NCBI GenBank assembly: GCA_963739045.1
Contig: CAVTYY010000004.1
Coordinates: 124,001 to 188,000, forward strand
From: Halobacillus_B sp963739045
GTDB taxonomy: Bacteria > Bacillota > Bacilli > Bacillales > Halobacillaceae
Length of the DNA: 64,000 nt
Reading direction: 5' to 3'
The notes beneath the pieces were generated by a model. The model did not search any database. It saw nothing but the letters and a program-made list of their open reading frames with translations, and was not told the DNA's origin. The translations under genes and the position numbers were made by a program. Positions 8,681 to 16,981 of the stretch are shown piece after piece. Numbering within the stretch: the first letter of the stretch is position 1; every line of letters begins with the position of its first letter.

Positions 8681-9565
8681 GTGAATGTGCATCAACTGTA
8701 TCAGGAAGTCATGTGGGTCGGCGGAAAAGAACGGACATTTTATTATCAGTTGCCCAGCATCATGCCTGTGGCAGCCCCTTTGGTCTTTTGTTTCCATGGC
8801 GCGGGCAGCCATGCCCAGCATCACATGAAACTAACCCAATTTCATGAGGTGTCTGAACAGCAGCAGTTCATTACGGTTTTCCCTGAAGCTTGGCAGAGTG
8901 ATCCGGATGACCGGATGAGCAAGCAGTGGAATGAAGGACGGAGAAAAAACAGCGCCTTCCAGCATCAAATTAACGATGTGGAATTCGTTCTGGAAATGAT
9001 TGAATGGTTTAAACGGACCTATCCCATTGATAATCAAAGGATTTATGCGGAAGGATTCTCCAATGGCTCTGCCTTTAGTCTAAAATTGGGCATCGAATGT
9101 CAGGATACATTTGCCGGTGTTGGAGGAGTGGCGGGACCTTTGGTGCAGGAACTTGCTGAAAACATCAATTGGAAGAAACCTATGCCTCTTGTATTTGTTA
9201 TGGGAACAGGAGACCAGTTTGTCCCTTATGACGGACGTTATACAGAAGCCTATATGATTGATCAGCTGATATCAGCAGAAGAAACGGGGGCACTATTCGC
9301 TTCTTCTTGGAACCCGCGGTTACTCAAACAGCAAGAAGATATCCTTGCTCCATCTCCATCCGGGAAACGGTTGGGAACGAAAACAAGCTATGTCCAGACT
9401 GACGTTGATGAGAAAGTGATCTTATATACTCTCCATGGCAGCGGACATACGTGGCCAGGAGGACCTGAGTCACAATCCACTTTACTCACGGGTAAGGTCA
9501 TGGAGCACTTTCATGCGACACAGGTAATATGGGATCATTTGAAAAAGTTTTCAAGAACTGAATGA
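8681..9565 (+). CDS. polyhydroxybutyrate depolymerase/LpqC-like esterase
   Basis: An alpha/beta-hydrolase of 294 residues. The oxyanion region is FCFHGAGSHAQHH (31-43), the nucleophile elbow GFSNGSA lies near residue 125 and the likely catalytic histidine is in HGSGHTWPGG near 251. This arrangement is that of PHB depolymerase-like or feruloyl-esterase-like proteins; many have no known substrate. No signal peptide is visible, so it is probably cytoplasmic. The GTG start follows AGGAGGGATAACC. A TATAAT hexamer at about 8652-8657 may be its -10 box, so it probably has its own promoter. Confidence 0.75.
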   Translation: MNVHQLYQEVMWVGGKERTFYYQLPSIMPVAAPLVFCFHGAGSHAQHHMKLTQFHEVSEQQQFITVFPEAWQSDPDDRMSKQWNEGRRKNSAFQHQINDVEFVLEMIEWFKRTYPIDNQRIYAEGFSNGSAFSLKLGIECQDTFAGVGGVAGPLVQELAENINWKKPMPLVFVMGTGDQFVPYDGRYTEAYMIDQLISAEETGALFASSWNPRLLKQQEDILAPSPSGKRLGTKTSYVQTDVDEKVILYTLHGSGHTWPGGPESQSTLLTGKVMEHFHATQVIWDHLKKFSRTE

Positions 9566-9600
9566 GTAGTTCAAATCGCATGGACAGAGCACAATTTTGT

Positions 9601-9632
9601 AGACCGCCTGATAAACAGGAGGTCTTTTTTTT
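9601..9632 (+). terminator. Rho-independent terminator
   Basis: The stem AGACCGCCTG / CAGGAGGTCT with a five-base loop is followed by eight T residues. It ends the esterase gene. Confidence 0.9.
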
Positions 9633-9742
9633 ATGCTTATAAGTGAACGACTTGATGATTAATGTTAACTACGTTCAAAAGTGGAGAACGATGATACGAT
9701 TTAGTTATCTAGTTTCAATATATAAATTTAACCAGGACAAAA

Positions 9743-9996
9743 TTGTTGAAGAGAAGGAAGGTTTTCATTGTTAAATATTTCGAGAGCATATTCGCCGCCT
9801 TCGCTGTTTTGATCGGAGGATATGGATTGTTTACTAAGAATTATACATTAGAACCGTTCATGGATTTTTTCTTAGGTTTATTGATATTGGTAGTGGGAAT
9901 GGAAGAGTTTAGGAAGAAAAAAAGGGAACAGGCTGGGTATGTATTATTGCTTCCTTGTTTTCATTAATTGTATCCATTCAAGGGTTCTTTTTTTAG
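9743..9996 (+). pseudogene. DUF3953 small membrane protein, frameshifted
   Basis: The first frame encodes two hydrophobic segments and the DUF3953-like stretch YGLFTKNYTLEPFMDFFLGL, then runs into a run of seven A at 9917-9923. Continuing in that frame gives an unrelated tail and a stop at 9965-9967. Shifting by -1 at the A run restores the family-like ending GWVCIIASLFSLIVSIQGFF and a stop at 9994-9996. Either one A has been lost (mutation or sequencing error) or slippage at the run produces the full protein. The best ribosome-binding site (AAGGAAGG, 9754-9761) points to an ATT codon at 9767, while an upstream in-frame TTG at 9743 has none. Confidence 0.7.
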
Positions 9997-10167
9997 TAAA
10001 TGGGAATTCATTCTACAAGATAATCCTAAAAAGTAAAACCTCCTTATAATAAATAGTCGTTCTATTTTTGTGAAACTATTGAGCATAAATTAGAAACAGT
10101 ATGTGATTGTAAATCATTGGATAGTAAACTGACCTATTCCTCCTAAACGGAAGGGAGGAACAGGGTT

Positions 10168-10215
10168 ATGACTCTCTTAAAATGTCGGGGTCATTGCAAT
10201 CCTTCCTTCAATTAG
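10168..10215 (+). CDS. possible 15-codon short ORF
   Basis: ATG ACT CTC TTA... ending in TAG encodes a 15-residue peptide with two cysteines. It has a strong ribosome-binding site (GGAAGGGAGG), but that site is the right arm of the hairpin TTCCTCC / GGAGGAA (10137-10160). Its end overlaps the inferred -35 box of the LacI gene, so it is not a leader of that transcript. A chance ORF cannot be excluded. Confidence 0.2.
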   Translation: MTLLKCRGHCNPSFN

Positions 10216-10244
10216 GATAGAATAAAGCATGAAACTGATTTCAT
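10194..10244 (+). promoter_or_regulatory. lacI promoter with autoregulatory operator
   Basis: TTGCAA (10194-10199) and TAGAAT (10218-10223) with an 18-base spacer form a sigma-A-like promoter. ATGAAACTGATTTCAT (10229-10244), at the expected transcription start, is the same half-site arrangement as the operators upstream of the sugar operon. This suggests that the LacI protein represses its own gene. Confidence 0.6.
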
Positions 10245-10267
10245 ACACTTGATTGGAGTGGGGTAAA

Positions 10268-11260
10268 ATGGCAACGATTTCGGATGTAGCCAAGCTAACT
10301 GGCCTTTCCAAGGCTACTGTTTCTAGAGTAATTAACAACCATCCCTATATCTCAAAAGAAAAGAGAGCACTTGTTCAAGATGCCATGAAAGAACTGGGTT
10401 ATTTTCCTAATCCCTCAGCAAGAAGGTTAAGGGGGCATGTGACAAGTACGATCGGTGTCATTGTCCCGAGAATCGTAAATCCTTTTTTCTCTTATTTAGT
10501 CAATTCAATAGAGCAAGTCGCTTACAAAAATAATTACCAGGTGTTAATGTTTCAAAGTGATGAGAACACAGAGAAAGAGTTATATTTTCTGAATTTATTA
10601 AAGAACCGTCAAGTAGATGGCATTATTATGGCATCCATCGAAAATGATTGGGAAAATATCGAGCCCTATACTCAATACGGTCCTATTCTGCTGTGTAATG
10701 AATATTTGAGTCATTCTAATGTACCTACTGTCAGATTAGACCAAACTAAAGGTACGTATATAGGGATCAAACATTTACTCGATAAAGGTCACAAAAAGAT
10801 TGGTTACTGTACTGGCGGGTTATTTGCAGAAGATGGCAAAGATAAGGATCGGAATCAGGGCTATCAAACTGCACTCAGTGAGGTGGGTATTTCTGTTAAT
10901 CCCAATTGGATCTTTATTAACAAGCATACAATCGATGATGGTAAAAGGGTGATGGGGCAGATTATGGCGATGGATGATAAACCTACAGCTATCTTTACGG
11001 GGAGCGATGAGATAGCTGCCGGACTGATCATTGAAGCTAAGGATCATGGCTGGAGCATCCCTGAGGATATTGCAATTATTGGGTTCGATGATCAGCCAAT
11101 CGCAGAAATGCTCGATCCTAAATTAACTACCATCCGTCAGCCTATTAATCAAATGGGTGAGAAGTCGGTAGAGGGCATGATTACATTGTTGAAAGATAAA
11201 AACGTGAGTCTTGAGAATATTGAATTACCTGTGGAATTAGTTGTAAGGGATTCTACGTAA
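10268..11260 (+). CDS. LacI-family sugar-responsive repressor
   Basis: A 330-residue LacI/GalR regulator. The helix-turn-helix and hinge read ATISDVAKLTGLSKATVSRV (2-21) through PNPSARRLRG, followed by a periplasmic-binding-protein-like effector domain. The ATG at 10268 follows GGAGTGGGG; an upstream in-frame TTG lacks such a site. It lies just upstream of, and in the same direction as, an alpha-glucoside ABC transporter and glucosidase whose promoter carries three near-identical 16-bp operators. It most likely represses that operon until an oligosaccharide inducer binds. No terminator-like hairpin separates it from the operon, but the operon has its own promoter. Confidence 0.9.
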   Translation: MATISDVAKLTGLSKATVSRVINNHPYISKEKRALVQDAMKELGYFPNPSARRLRGHVTSTIGVIVPRIVNPFFSYLVNSIEQVAYKNNYQVLMFQSDENTEKELYFLNLLKNRQVDGIIMASIENDWENIEPYTQYGPILLCNEYLSHSNVPTVRLDQTKGTYIGIKHLLDKGHKKIGYCTGGLFAEDGKDKDRNQGYQTALSEVGISVNPNWIFINKHTIDDGKRVMGQIMAMDDKPTAIFTGSDEIAAGLIIEAKDHGWSIPEDIAIIGFDDQPIAEMLDPKLTTIRQPINQMGEKSVEGMITLLKDKNVSLENIELPVELVVRDST

Positions 11261-11292
11261 TTAAGGGCAAGGAAAAAAATTTAGATTTCTTG

Positions 11293-11321
11293 TTGAAACC
11301 GATATCATATTCACGTATAAT
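11293..11321 (+). promoter_or_regulatory. sugar operon promoter overlapped by operator 1
   Basis: TTGAAA (11293-11298) and TATAAT (11316-11321) with a 17-base spacer make a near-consensus sigma-A promoter. The palindrome TTGAAACCGATATCAT (11293-11308) covers the -35 box and half the spacer, so a bound LacI-family protein would block polymerase. The core TGAAACCGATATCA also fits the CcpA cre consensus TGWAANCGNTNWCA at all fixed positions, so CcpA could use it too. Confidence 0.8.
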
Positions 11322-11396
11322 ACAAATTAATTCTTAAGAAGATGATTTTGCAGGGAAAAAACATACCTAATAAGAAGCAAAAATTTTTACTGATGT

Positions 11397-11412
11397 ATGA
11401 AACCGATATCAT
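11397..11412 (+). promoter_or_regulatory. operator 2
   Basis: ATGAAACCGATATCAT, identical in its 14-base core to operator 1, lies about 104 bases downstream of it in the untranslated leader. It could act as a roadblock or loop with operators 1 and 3. Confidence 0.75.
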
Positions 11413-11499
11413 ATATTCGATTGAGTCTCTACGGTTAAGCAAAATTAGTAGATTGTTGAAAGAGGTTGTCTTGGGGTTTTTATATTTTTTTAAAAATTT

Positions 11500-11515
11500 A
11501 TGAAACCGATATCAT
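11500..11515 (+). promoter_or_regulatory. operator 3
   Basis: A third copy of ATGAAACCGATATCAT ends six bases before the GGAGTGG ribosome-binding site of the lipoprotein gene. Copies 1-2 and 2-3 are spaced 104 and 103 bases, close to ten helical turns, which suits looping between bound repressors. Confidence 0.75.
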
Positions 11516-11532
11516 AAAAAGGAGTGGATTGC

Positions 11533-12813
11533 ATGAAAGCCAAAAAACTTGTCTCATCGCTCTTAGTTTCCAGTGCACTACTAGCTGGATGTTCCTTTTC
11601 TTCAGGGGGATCCAGTAGTAATTCCGACGATCAGATTTCTATTGAGATTTTTCAAGGAAAAGTGGAATTTAACGATCAATTTGAGAATTTAGCTAAGGAA
11701 TATGAAAAAGAACATCCGGATGTCAACATTAAAATTACAAGTGTAGGGGGAGGATCTGATTACTCAGGATCCCTTAAAACTAAATTTGCTTCAGGTGATG
11801 AACCGGAAATTTTCAGTATTGCCGGCCCAACAGAAGCTGCAAATTATGAAAAGTATCTTGCGGATCTATCGGATACGAAAGCAGCGGAATTAGCTCTGGA
11901 CGGCACATTAGATCCTGTTACAAAAAATGGAGAAGTGCACGGACTTCCTTTTAACCAAGAAGGGTATGGATTTATTTACAATAAAGACATCTTTAAAAAA
12001 GCAGGGATCCACCCTGATGACATTCTTTCTTATGAAGATTTAAAGACAGCGGTAGAGACCTTAAATAGTCAGAAAGATAAACTCGGTATTGACTCAGTCT
12101 TTGCTTTTCCAGCGAAAGAAAAGTGGGTGCCAGGTAATCATTTATCAAATGTTTATTTGGCTTCAGAATTTGATCAGAAAGTTCTTACTGCATTTAATGC
12201 AGATAAAGTTAGTTTTACTAAAGGAAAAGAGTTTCAGAGAATGATTGATTTACAGAATAAATACTCTGTTAAACCAACCTTGAGCCTTGATTACTCTCAA
12301 CAAGTTGAACAATACTTTTCACTTCAGAAGGTAGCCATCATTCAACAAGGAAACTGGATCTATCCATCTGTCCAGCAAATGGATCCAGAATTTGCGAAAG
12401 AAGGCATGGGAATTATGCCGATCCCAGTAGAAGGGTCTGAAGGGAAATTACCTGTAGGAATTCCTAATTATTGGGCGGTAAATAAAGATAGCAGCAAAGA
12501 GGTCATTCAGGCTTCAAAAGATTTCATCGACTGGATCTACACTTCTGATGCTGGGAAGAAAGCAGTATTAGAAGACTTTAAATTTATCCCAGCTTATAAG
12601 GGATTTGATACAGATAAGATTTCGGATCCTCTCTCTCAAGAAATTTATCAGTATGCTTCTGATAATAAAACGACTGGCTGGGTATTTCTTGGATATCCAG
12701 GCACATGGGGAGATTACCTCGGCGGCAATGTTCAGAAGTACTTGAGTGGTGAAATGACTTGGAATGAATTAGAAAAAGATTCGAAGAGCAAGTGGGAAGA
12801 CATGAGACAGTAG
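11533..12813 (+). CDS. sugar ABC transporter substrate-binding lipoprotein
   Basis: An extracellular solute-binding protein of family 1 (426 aa). The signal peptide MKAKKLVSSLLVSSALLAGC ends in a lipobox (LLAGC), so it is lipid-anchored outside the membrane. The body has the family pattern: EKEHPDVNIKITSVGGGSDY near residue 60, EIFSIAGPTEA near 95 and the C-terminal WNELEKDSKSKWEDM. The ATG at 11533 is placed by GGAGTGG; the GTG three codons upstream lies inside that site. It binds an oligosaccharide, probably an alpha-glucoside given the neighbouring glucosidase. It is followed by a terminator-like hairpin before the permease genes. Confidence 0.9.
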   Translation: MKAKKLVSSLLVSSALLAGCSFSSGGSSSNSDDQISIEIFQGKVEFNDQFENLAKEYEKEHPDVNIKITSVGGGSDYSGSLKTKFASGDEPEIFSIAGPTEAANYEKYLADLSDTKAAELALDGTLDPVTKNGEVHGLPFNQEGYGFIYNKDIFKKAGIHPDDILSYEDLKTAVETLNSQKDKLGIDSVFAFPAKEKWVPGNHLSNVYLASEFDQKVLTAFNADKVSFTKGKEFQRMIDLQNKYSVKPTLSLDYSQQVEQYFSLQKVAIIQQGNWIYPSVQQMDPEFAKEGMGIMPIPVEGSEGKLPVGIPNYWAVNKDSSKEVIQASKDFIDWIYTSDAGKKAVLEDFKFIPAYKGFDTDKISDPLSQEIYQYASDNKTTGWVFLGYPGTWGDYLGGNVQKYLSGEMTWNELEKDSKSKWEDMRQ

Positions 12814-12825
12814 GATTGTCTATTT

Positions 12826-12872
12826 AAAGGCTAACATTTCAGAGCAGGACCCTGGCGTGTTAGCCTTCTTTC
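12826..12872 (+). terminator. intra-operon attenuator hairpin
   Basis: AAGGCTAACA / TGTTAGCCTT form a ten-base stem around a 21-base loop, followed by CTTTCTTT. The position between the binding-protein gene and the permeases suggests partial termination or mRNA stabilisation, giving more binding protein than membrane subunits. Confidence 0.75.
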
Positions 12873-12902
12873 TTTAAATTTATTTGTTATAGGAGGATTT
12901 AC

Positions 12903-13763
12903 ATGAATAATCGCAGTCCCTGGTTTTGGTTGTTTCTTACTCCTGTAATTTTAGGATTAGGGATCGTAGTCGTCATCCCTTTCATTTATGGTTTTATTTT
13001 TTCCTTTACAGATTGGAATGGGCTAACAGCGACCCAATTTACCGGCTTAAAAAACTATATCCAGCTTTTTCACGAAGATGAATTCATGCATTCGATTTGG
13101 TTCACGGTGAAGTTTGCTTTTGTAACGGTTATTCTTTTGAATATACTTGGACTCTTACTTGCCTTGTTAGTGACTAGAAATATTAAATCGAACCATATGC
13201 TGCGTACCGTTTTTTTTATGCCGAACTTAATTGGCGGGCTTATATTAGGATTCATCTGGCAATTCGTTTTCGTGAATGTGTTTAACAATATTGGAGATAT
13301 TTTAGGAATCGAAGCTTTACAGGGCTGGCTTTCTACGACAACTACCGGGTTCTGGGGTCTTGTGATCCTAACTGTCTGGCAGATGGCTGGCTATATTATG
13401 ATTATCTACATTGCCTATTTAGAAAATATTCCGAAAGAATTAATTGAAGCCGCGAAAATCGATGGAGCCAGCAGTTTCCAGCGTTTTAAAACGGTTACCT
13501 TTCCTCTAGTAGCCCCGGCTTTCACAGTGAGCATGTTCCTAACCCTGTCGATGGCTTTTAAAATTTATGATCAAAACCTGTCTTTAACGAATGGCGGACC
13601 TTATAACTCGACTCAAATGGTAGCAATGGAAATCGTTCGGACGGCTTTTTCAGATAATCAAATGGCTTATGCCCAGGCAAAAGCTGTGATCTTCTTCTTA
13701 ATGGTGGCTGTTATTGCGTTAACTCAAGTTTATTACAATAAAAAGCGAGAGGTGGATTTATAA
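12903..13763 (+). CDS. sugar ABC transporter permease (MalF/LacF type)
   Basis: A 286-residue membrane protein with six predicted transmembrane segments and the ABC-permease EAA loop (KELIEAAKIDGASSFQRFKTV region, near residue 180). It is the first of two permease subunits. The ATG follows AGGAGGATTTAC. No ATPase gene is present in the operon; in Bacillaceae such carbohydrate importers commonly share the MsmX ATPase encoded elsewhere, which I infer here. Confidence 0.92.
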   Translation: MNNRSPWFWLFLTPVILGLGIVVVIPFIYGFIFSFTDWNGLTATQFTGLKNYIQLFHEDEFMHSIWFTVKFAFVTVILLNILGLLLALLVTRNIKSNHMLRTVFFMPNLIGGLILGFIWQFVFVNVFNNIGDILGIEALQGWLSTTTTGFWGLVILTVWQMAGYIMIIYIAYLENIPKELIEAAKIDGASSFQRFKTVTFPLVAPAFTVSMFLTLSMAFKIYDQNLSLTNGGPYNSTQMVAMEIVRTAFSDNQMAYAQAKAVIFFLMVAVIALTQVYYNKKREVDL

Positions 13764-13764
13764 T

Positions 13765-14589
13765 ATGAGAAAGAATGACGAGAAGAAAAAGTTATTTTCT
13801 ATTGAAGTCATCGGACTGATCCTCGGATTAATTTGGCTCGCACCTTTTTATTTAATGATTGTTAATGCTTTTAAATCTAAGCGCGAGATTTTCAGTGATG
13901 TGCTCGGCTTTCCGCAATCAGTTGAATTTAGTAATTTTGTCAATGCATTTAAAGAACTCGAATTTCTGAAATCGCTGTTTAACTCTCTGCTCATAACGGG
14001 AGTAAGCATAGTCGTGATCATCTTATTTTCTTCGATGGCAGCTTATGCATTGGCCAGAAATAAAAGTAAAATGAGCGGCGTCATCTTTTTTGTTTTTGTC
14101 GCTGCAATGTTAATACCGTTTCAGTCTGTCATGATCCCTTTAGTGTCTATCTTTGGACAAGCCAATATGCTGAATGCGGCAGGGTTAATCTTTATGTACC
14201 TTGGGTTTGGTTGCAGTTTGTCTATTTTCCTCTATCATGGAGCATTATCAGCAATTCCAAAATCATTGGATGAAGCGGCGATTATTGATGGTGCGAATCG
14301 TTTCCAGTTATTCTGGTACATTATTTTCCCTTTACTGAAACCGATATCAGTTACGGTAGGAATCTTAAACGTAATTTGGATTTGGAATGATTACTTATTG
14401 CCATCTTTAGTTCTAGGAGAAGCAAATGCGACAATTCCTTTGAAAATGTTCTATTTCTTCGGCCAATATACGAAGCAGTGGCACTTAGCTCTAGCGGGTT
14501 TGACGATAGCTGTTATTCCGGTCGTGATCTTTTACTTTTTTGCTCAGAAGCAAATTATTAAAGGAGTTTCAGAAGGTGCGGTTAAGTAA
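13765..14589 (+). CDS. sugar ABC transporter permease (MalG type)
   Basis: The second permease subunit (274 aa), starting two bases after the first stops, with six membrane segments and its own EAA loop (SLDEAAIIDGANRFQLFW, near residue 165). A 14-base match to the operon operators lies inside this gene at 14336-14349. Expression is coupled to the upstream permease. Confidence 0.92.
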   Translation: MRKNDEKKKLFSIEVIGLILGLIWLAPFYLMIVNAFKSKREIFSDVLGFPQSVEFSNFVNAFKELEFLKSLFNSLLITGVSIVVIILFSSMAAYALARNKSKMSGVIFFVFVAAMLIPFQSVMIPLVSIFGQANMLNAAGLIFMYLGFGCSLSIFLYHGALSAIPKSLDEAAIIDGANRFQLFWYIIFPLLKPISVTVGILNVIWIWNDYLLPSLVLGEANATIPLKMFYFFGQYTKQWHLALAGLTIAVIPVVIFYFFAQKQIIKGVSEGAVK

Positions 14590-14636
14590 AATTCGCATAG
14601 AAAAGACATCACACATGAATGCTGGGGGATGGAACT

Positions 14637-16319
14637 ATGAAAAAGCAATGGTGGAAAGAAGCAGTCGTATATCAAATCTATCCACGGAGTTTTATGGATT
14701 CTAATGGGGATGGAATCGGCGATATCCAGGGGGTTATTTCAAAACTCGATTACTTAAAAGGTTTAGGAATCGATGTGATTTGGATTTGTCCCATCTACCG
14801 TTCTCCTAATGATGATAACGGCTATGACATCAGCGATTATAAAAGAATTATGGATGAATTTGGCGTCATGGAAGATTTCAATCAGCTCTTGGAAGAAGTG
14901 CACCACAAGGGAATGAGATTGATTATGGATTTAGTAATCAACCACACTTCGGATGAGCACTCTTGGTTTATTGAATCGAAGTCCTCCAAGGATAATCCTT
15001 ATAGAGACTACTATATATGGCATCCAGGGAAAGAAGGAAAAGAACCGAATAATTGGGCGTCTATTTTTGATGGATCTATTTGGGAACATGATTCTTTAAC
15101 CAATGAGTATTATATGCACGTATTTTCACGAAAACAGCCCGATTTAAATTGGGAAAATCCAAACGTACGAAATGAACTGTATGACATGATTAATTGGTGG
15201 CTGGATAAAGGGATCGATGGTTTTCGAATTGATGCCATCTCTCATATCAAGAAAGTCTCTGGTTTTCCCGACCTCCCAAACCCTGATAACGAAAAGTATG
15301 TCTCCTCGTTGGAAGGTCACCGCAATAGAGAAGGAATTGATGGGTTTTTAGATGAGCTAGAAAAGAATACTTTTTCTAACTATGACATTATGACGGTGGG
15401 GGAAGCCAATGGGGTCACCGTCGGCGAAGCGCCTAATTGGGTTGGGGAAGAAGAAGGTAAGTTCAACATGTTGTTTCAATTTGAACATGTAGGGTTGTGG
15501 GAGAATAATCTCAACCAGGGGGTAGATATTCATTCCTTGAAAAGTATTTTTTCTAAGTGGCAAACAGGTCTGAATGGGGTAGGGTGGAATGCCTTATTCC
15601 TCGAAAATCATGACCTTCCCCGCACGGTGTCGATCTTGGGGAACGAAGATGAATATCATAAAGAGTCCAGCAAATGTCTGGCAACGTTTTATTTCTTAAT
15701 GCAAGGAACGCCGTTTATTTACCAGGGGCAGGAAATCGGGATGACCAATGTTCAATTTCAGTCGGTCGAAGATTATAATGATGTGGCTATTAAAAATTAT
15801 TATCATTATCAGAGAGAACGAGGCAAATCGCATGACGAGATTATGAAGGTTATTTGGAAAACCGGTCGTGATAACTCCAGGACACCCATGCAGTGGTCTG
15901 CGGAGAGCAACGCAGGGTTTACTGATGGAGAACCTTGGTTGAAGGTGAATCCAAATTATCAAGAAATAAATGTGGAAAGATCTTTACAGAATCAAGGTTC
16001 TATCATTCATTACTATAAAAAGCTTATCCAGCTGCGTAAAGAATACCAAACATTGATCTATGGTGACTTTCAGCTTGTAGTGCCTGCCCATGATCAAGTT
16101 TTTGCTTATTCGAGAAGTTTAAACGGAGAAGTCTTTCTTATTATCACGAATCTGTTTGCTGAAGATGCGTATTTTAAATTACCTGAAGAATATAAAAAGA
16201 GGAATGCAGAGTTAATTCTAAGCAATTATGAATTTAATTCACATGAAGAGAGGACATTAAATTTAAAGGCTTTCGAAGCAAGAGTTTACAGACTTAGTAG
16301 CTCATCGACTATGGTTTAA
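14637..16319 (+). CDS. GH13 alpha-glucosidase (oligo-1,6-glucosidase-like)
   Basis: A cytoplasmic family 13 glycoside hydrolase of 560 residues, with KQWWKEAVVYQIYPRSF at the N-terminus, DLVINHTSDEH (region I), GFRIDAI with the nucleophile Asp, TVGEANG with the acid/base Glu, and ENHDLPR with the transition-state Asp. Size and motifs match oligo-1,6-glucosidase, trehalose-6-phosphate hydrolase and related enzymes. An ABC importer delivers unphosphorylated sugar, which favours an oligo-alpha-glucosidase (isomaltose, maltodextrin or sucrose type) over a phospho-sugar hydrolase. The ATG at 14637 is set by GGGGGATGG; an in-frame ATG at 14619 precedes that site. Confidence 0.88.
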   Translation: MKKQWWKEAVVYQIYPRSFMDSNGDGIGDIQGVISKLDYLKGLGIDVIWICPIYRSPNDDNGYDISDYKRIMDEFGVMEDFNQLLEEVHHKGMRLIMDLVINHTSDEHSWFIESKSSKDNPYRDYYIWHPGKEGKEPNNWASIFDGSIWEHDSLTNEYYMHVFSRKQPDLNWENPNVRNELYDMINWWLDKGIDGFRIDAISHIKKVSGFPDLPNPDNEKYVSSLEGHRNREGIDGFLDELEKNTFSNYDIMTVGEANGVTVGEAPNWVGEEEGKFNMLFQFEHVGLWENNLNQGVDIHSLKSIFSKWQTGLNGVGWNALFLENHDLPRTVSILGNEDEYHKESSKCLATFYFLMQGTPFIYQGQEIGMTNVQFQSVEDYNDVAIKNYYHYQRERGKSHDEIMKVIWKTGRDNSRTPMQWSAESNAGFTDGEPWLKVNPNYQEINVERSLQNQGSIIHYYKKLIQLRKEYQTLIYGDFQLVVPAHDQVFAYSRSLNGEVFLIITNLFAEDAYFKLPEEYKKRNAELILSNYEFNSHEERTLNLKAFEARVYRLSSSSTMV

Positions 16320-16338
16320 AACTAAAGAAAAATAATGA

Positions 16339-16370
16339 GATGCTTTTCCAAAAAGAAAAGCATCTTTATT
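16339..16370 (+). terminator. terminator of the sugar operon
   Basis: GATGCTTTTC / GAAAAGCATC with a six-base loop, followed by TTTATT, lies 20 bases after the glucosidase stop. Confidence 0.9.
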
Positions 16371-16442
16371 ATGGAAATTGATTATGTTCGTAGTTTTATT
16401 TTGAAAAAATTGGGAATAAACTGGTGATCAGAGGAGATTTCC

Positions 16443-16514
16443 GTGAAAAAACAATGGAAAATAGGTGTGATTATTCTCGCCATCCTCTCAGCCCTGCTGT
16501 TAAAAAGGGATTGA
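16443..16514 (+). CDS. possible 23-residue single-pass membrane peptide
   Basis: A GTG start preceded by GAGGAGATTTCC opens a short frame encoding a Lys-rich start, one hydrophobic segment (residues 7-20, GVIILAILSALLLK) and an abrupt charged end. The strong ribosome-binding site and membrane-like composition suggest a small membrane peptide or the surviving N-terminus of a lost gene. No terminator or second gene follows directly. Confidence 0.35.
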   Translation: MKKQWKIGVIILAILSALLLKRD

Positions 16515-16702
16515 GCTCATGACTCCGCTATGCATGGAATTACATATCAGGAACGTTCAAATCCACTCATTTAGAATTATAGTACATTGCAGGTAAAAGA
16601 AATATTGAGAGTGCTGTGCCATTAGTGGGGAAATAATTTAGCTCTTCGATCATTATTTTTACTTCATTTTGCAAATGATACTAAGGATCGGAGGTGTTAA
16701 GT

Positions 16703-16858
16703 ATGGCTAAAGATGTACTCTGTGAAGTAAACAACTGCACCTACTGGGGAGAAGGAAATCAATGTAATGCAGAGCGGATCTATGTGGTGACTCACAATAA
16801 AGCGAAAACCCAATCTATGGAAGAAACGGATTGTAAAACGTTTAAATCAAAAAGCTAA
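16703..16858 (+). CDS. DUF1540 domain protein
   Basis: A 51-residue cysteine-rich protein with the DUF1540 pattern: C7, C12 with TYWGEGNQC, then ETDCKTF near residue 42. The family is widespread in Firmicutes, probably binds a metal, and has no established function. The ATG follows GGAGGTGTTAAGT, and a strong terminator begins 29 bases after the stop, so it is a single-gene unit. Confidence 0.85.
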   Translation: MAKDVLCEVNNCTYWGEGNQCNAERIYVVTHNKAKTQSMEETDCKTFKSKS

Positions 16859-16887
16859 TGGCCAGAAGTCTCTTATCTGTGAAATAT

Positions 16888-16917
16888 ACGCAATCCTTGA
16901 TGAAGGATTGCGTTTTT
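16888..16917 (+). terminator. Rho-independent terminator
   Basis: ACGCAATCCTT / AAGGATTGCGT with a GATG loop, followed by TTTT. It ends the DUF1540 gene. Confidence 0.92.
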
Positions 16918-16981
16918 CCATATTTAGTATAGTATGGGCTAAGTCAAAATATTTCATTTAGGGGGTTTTTATGAGAATTTT

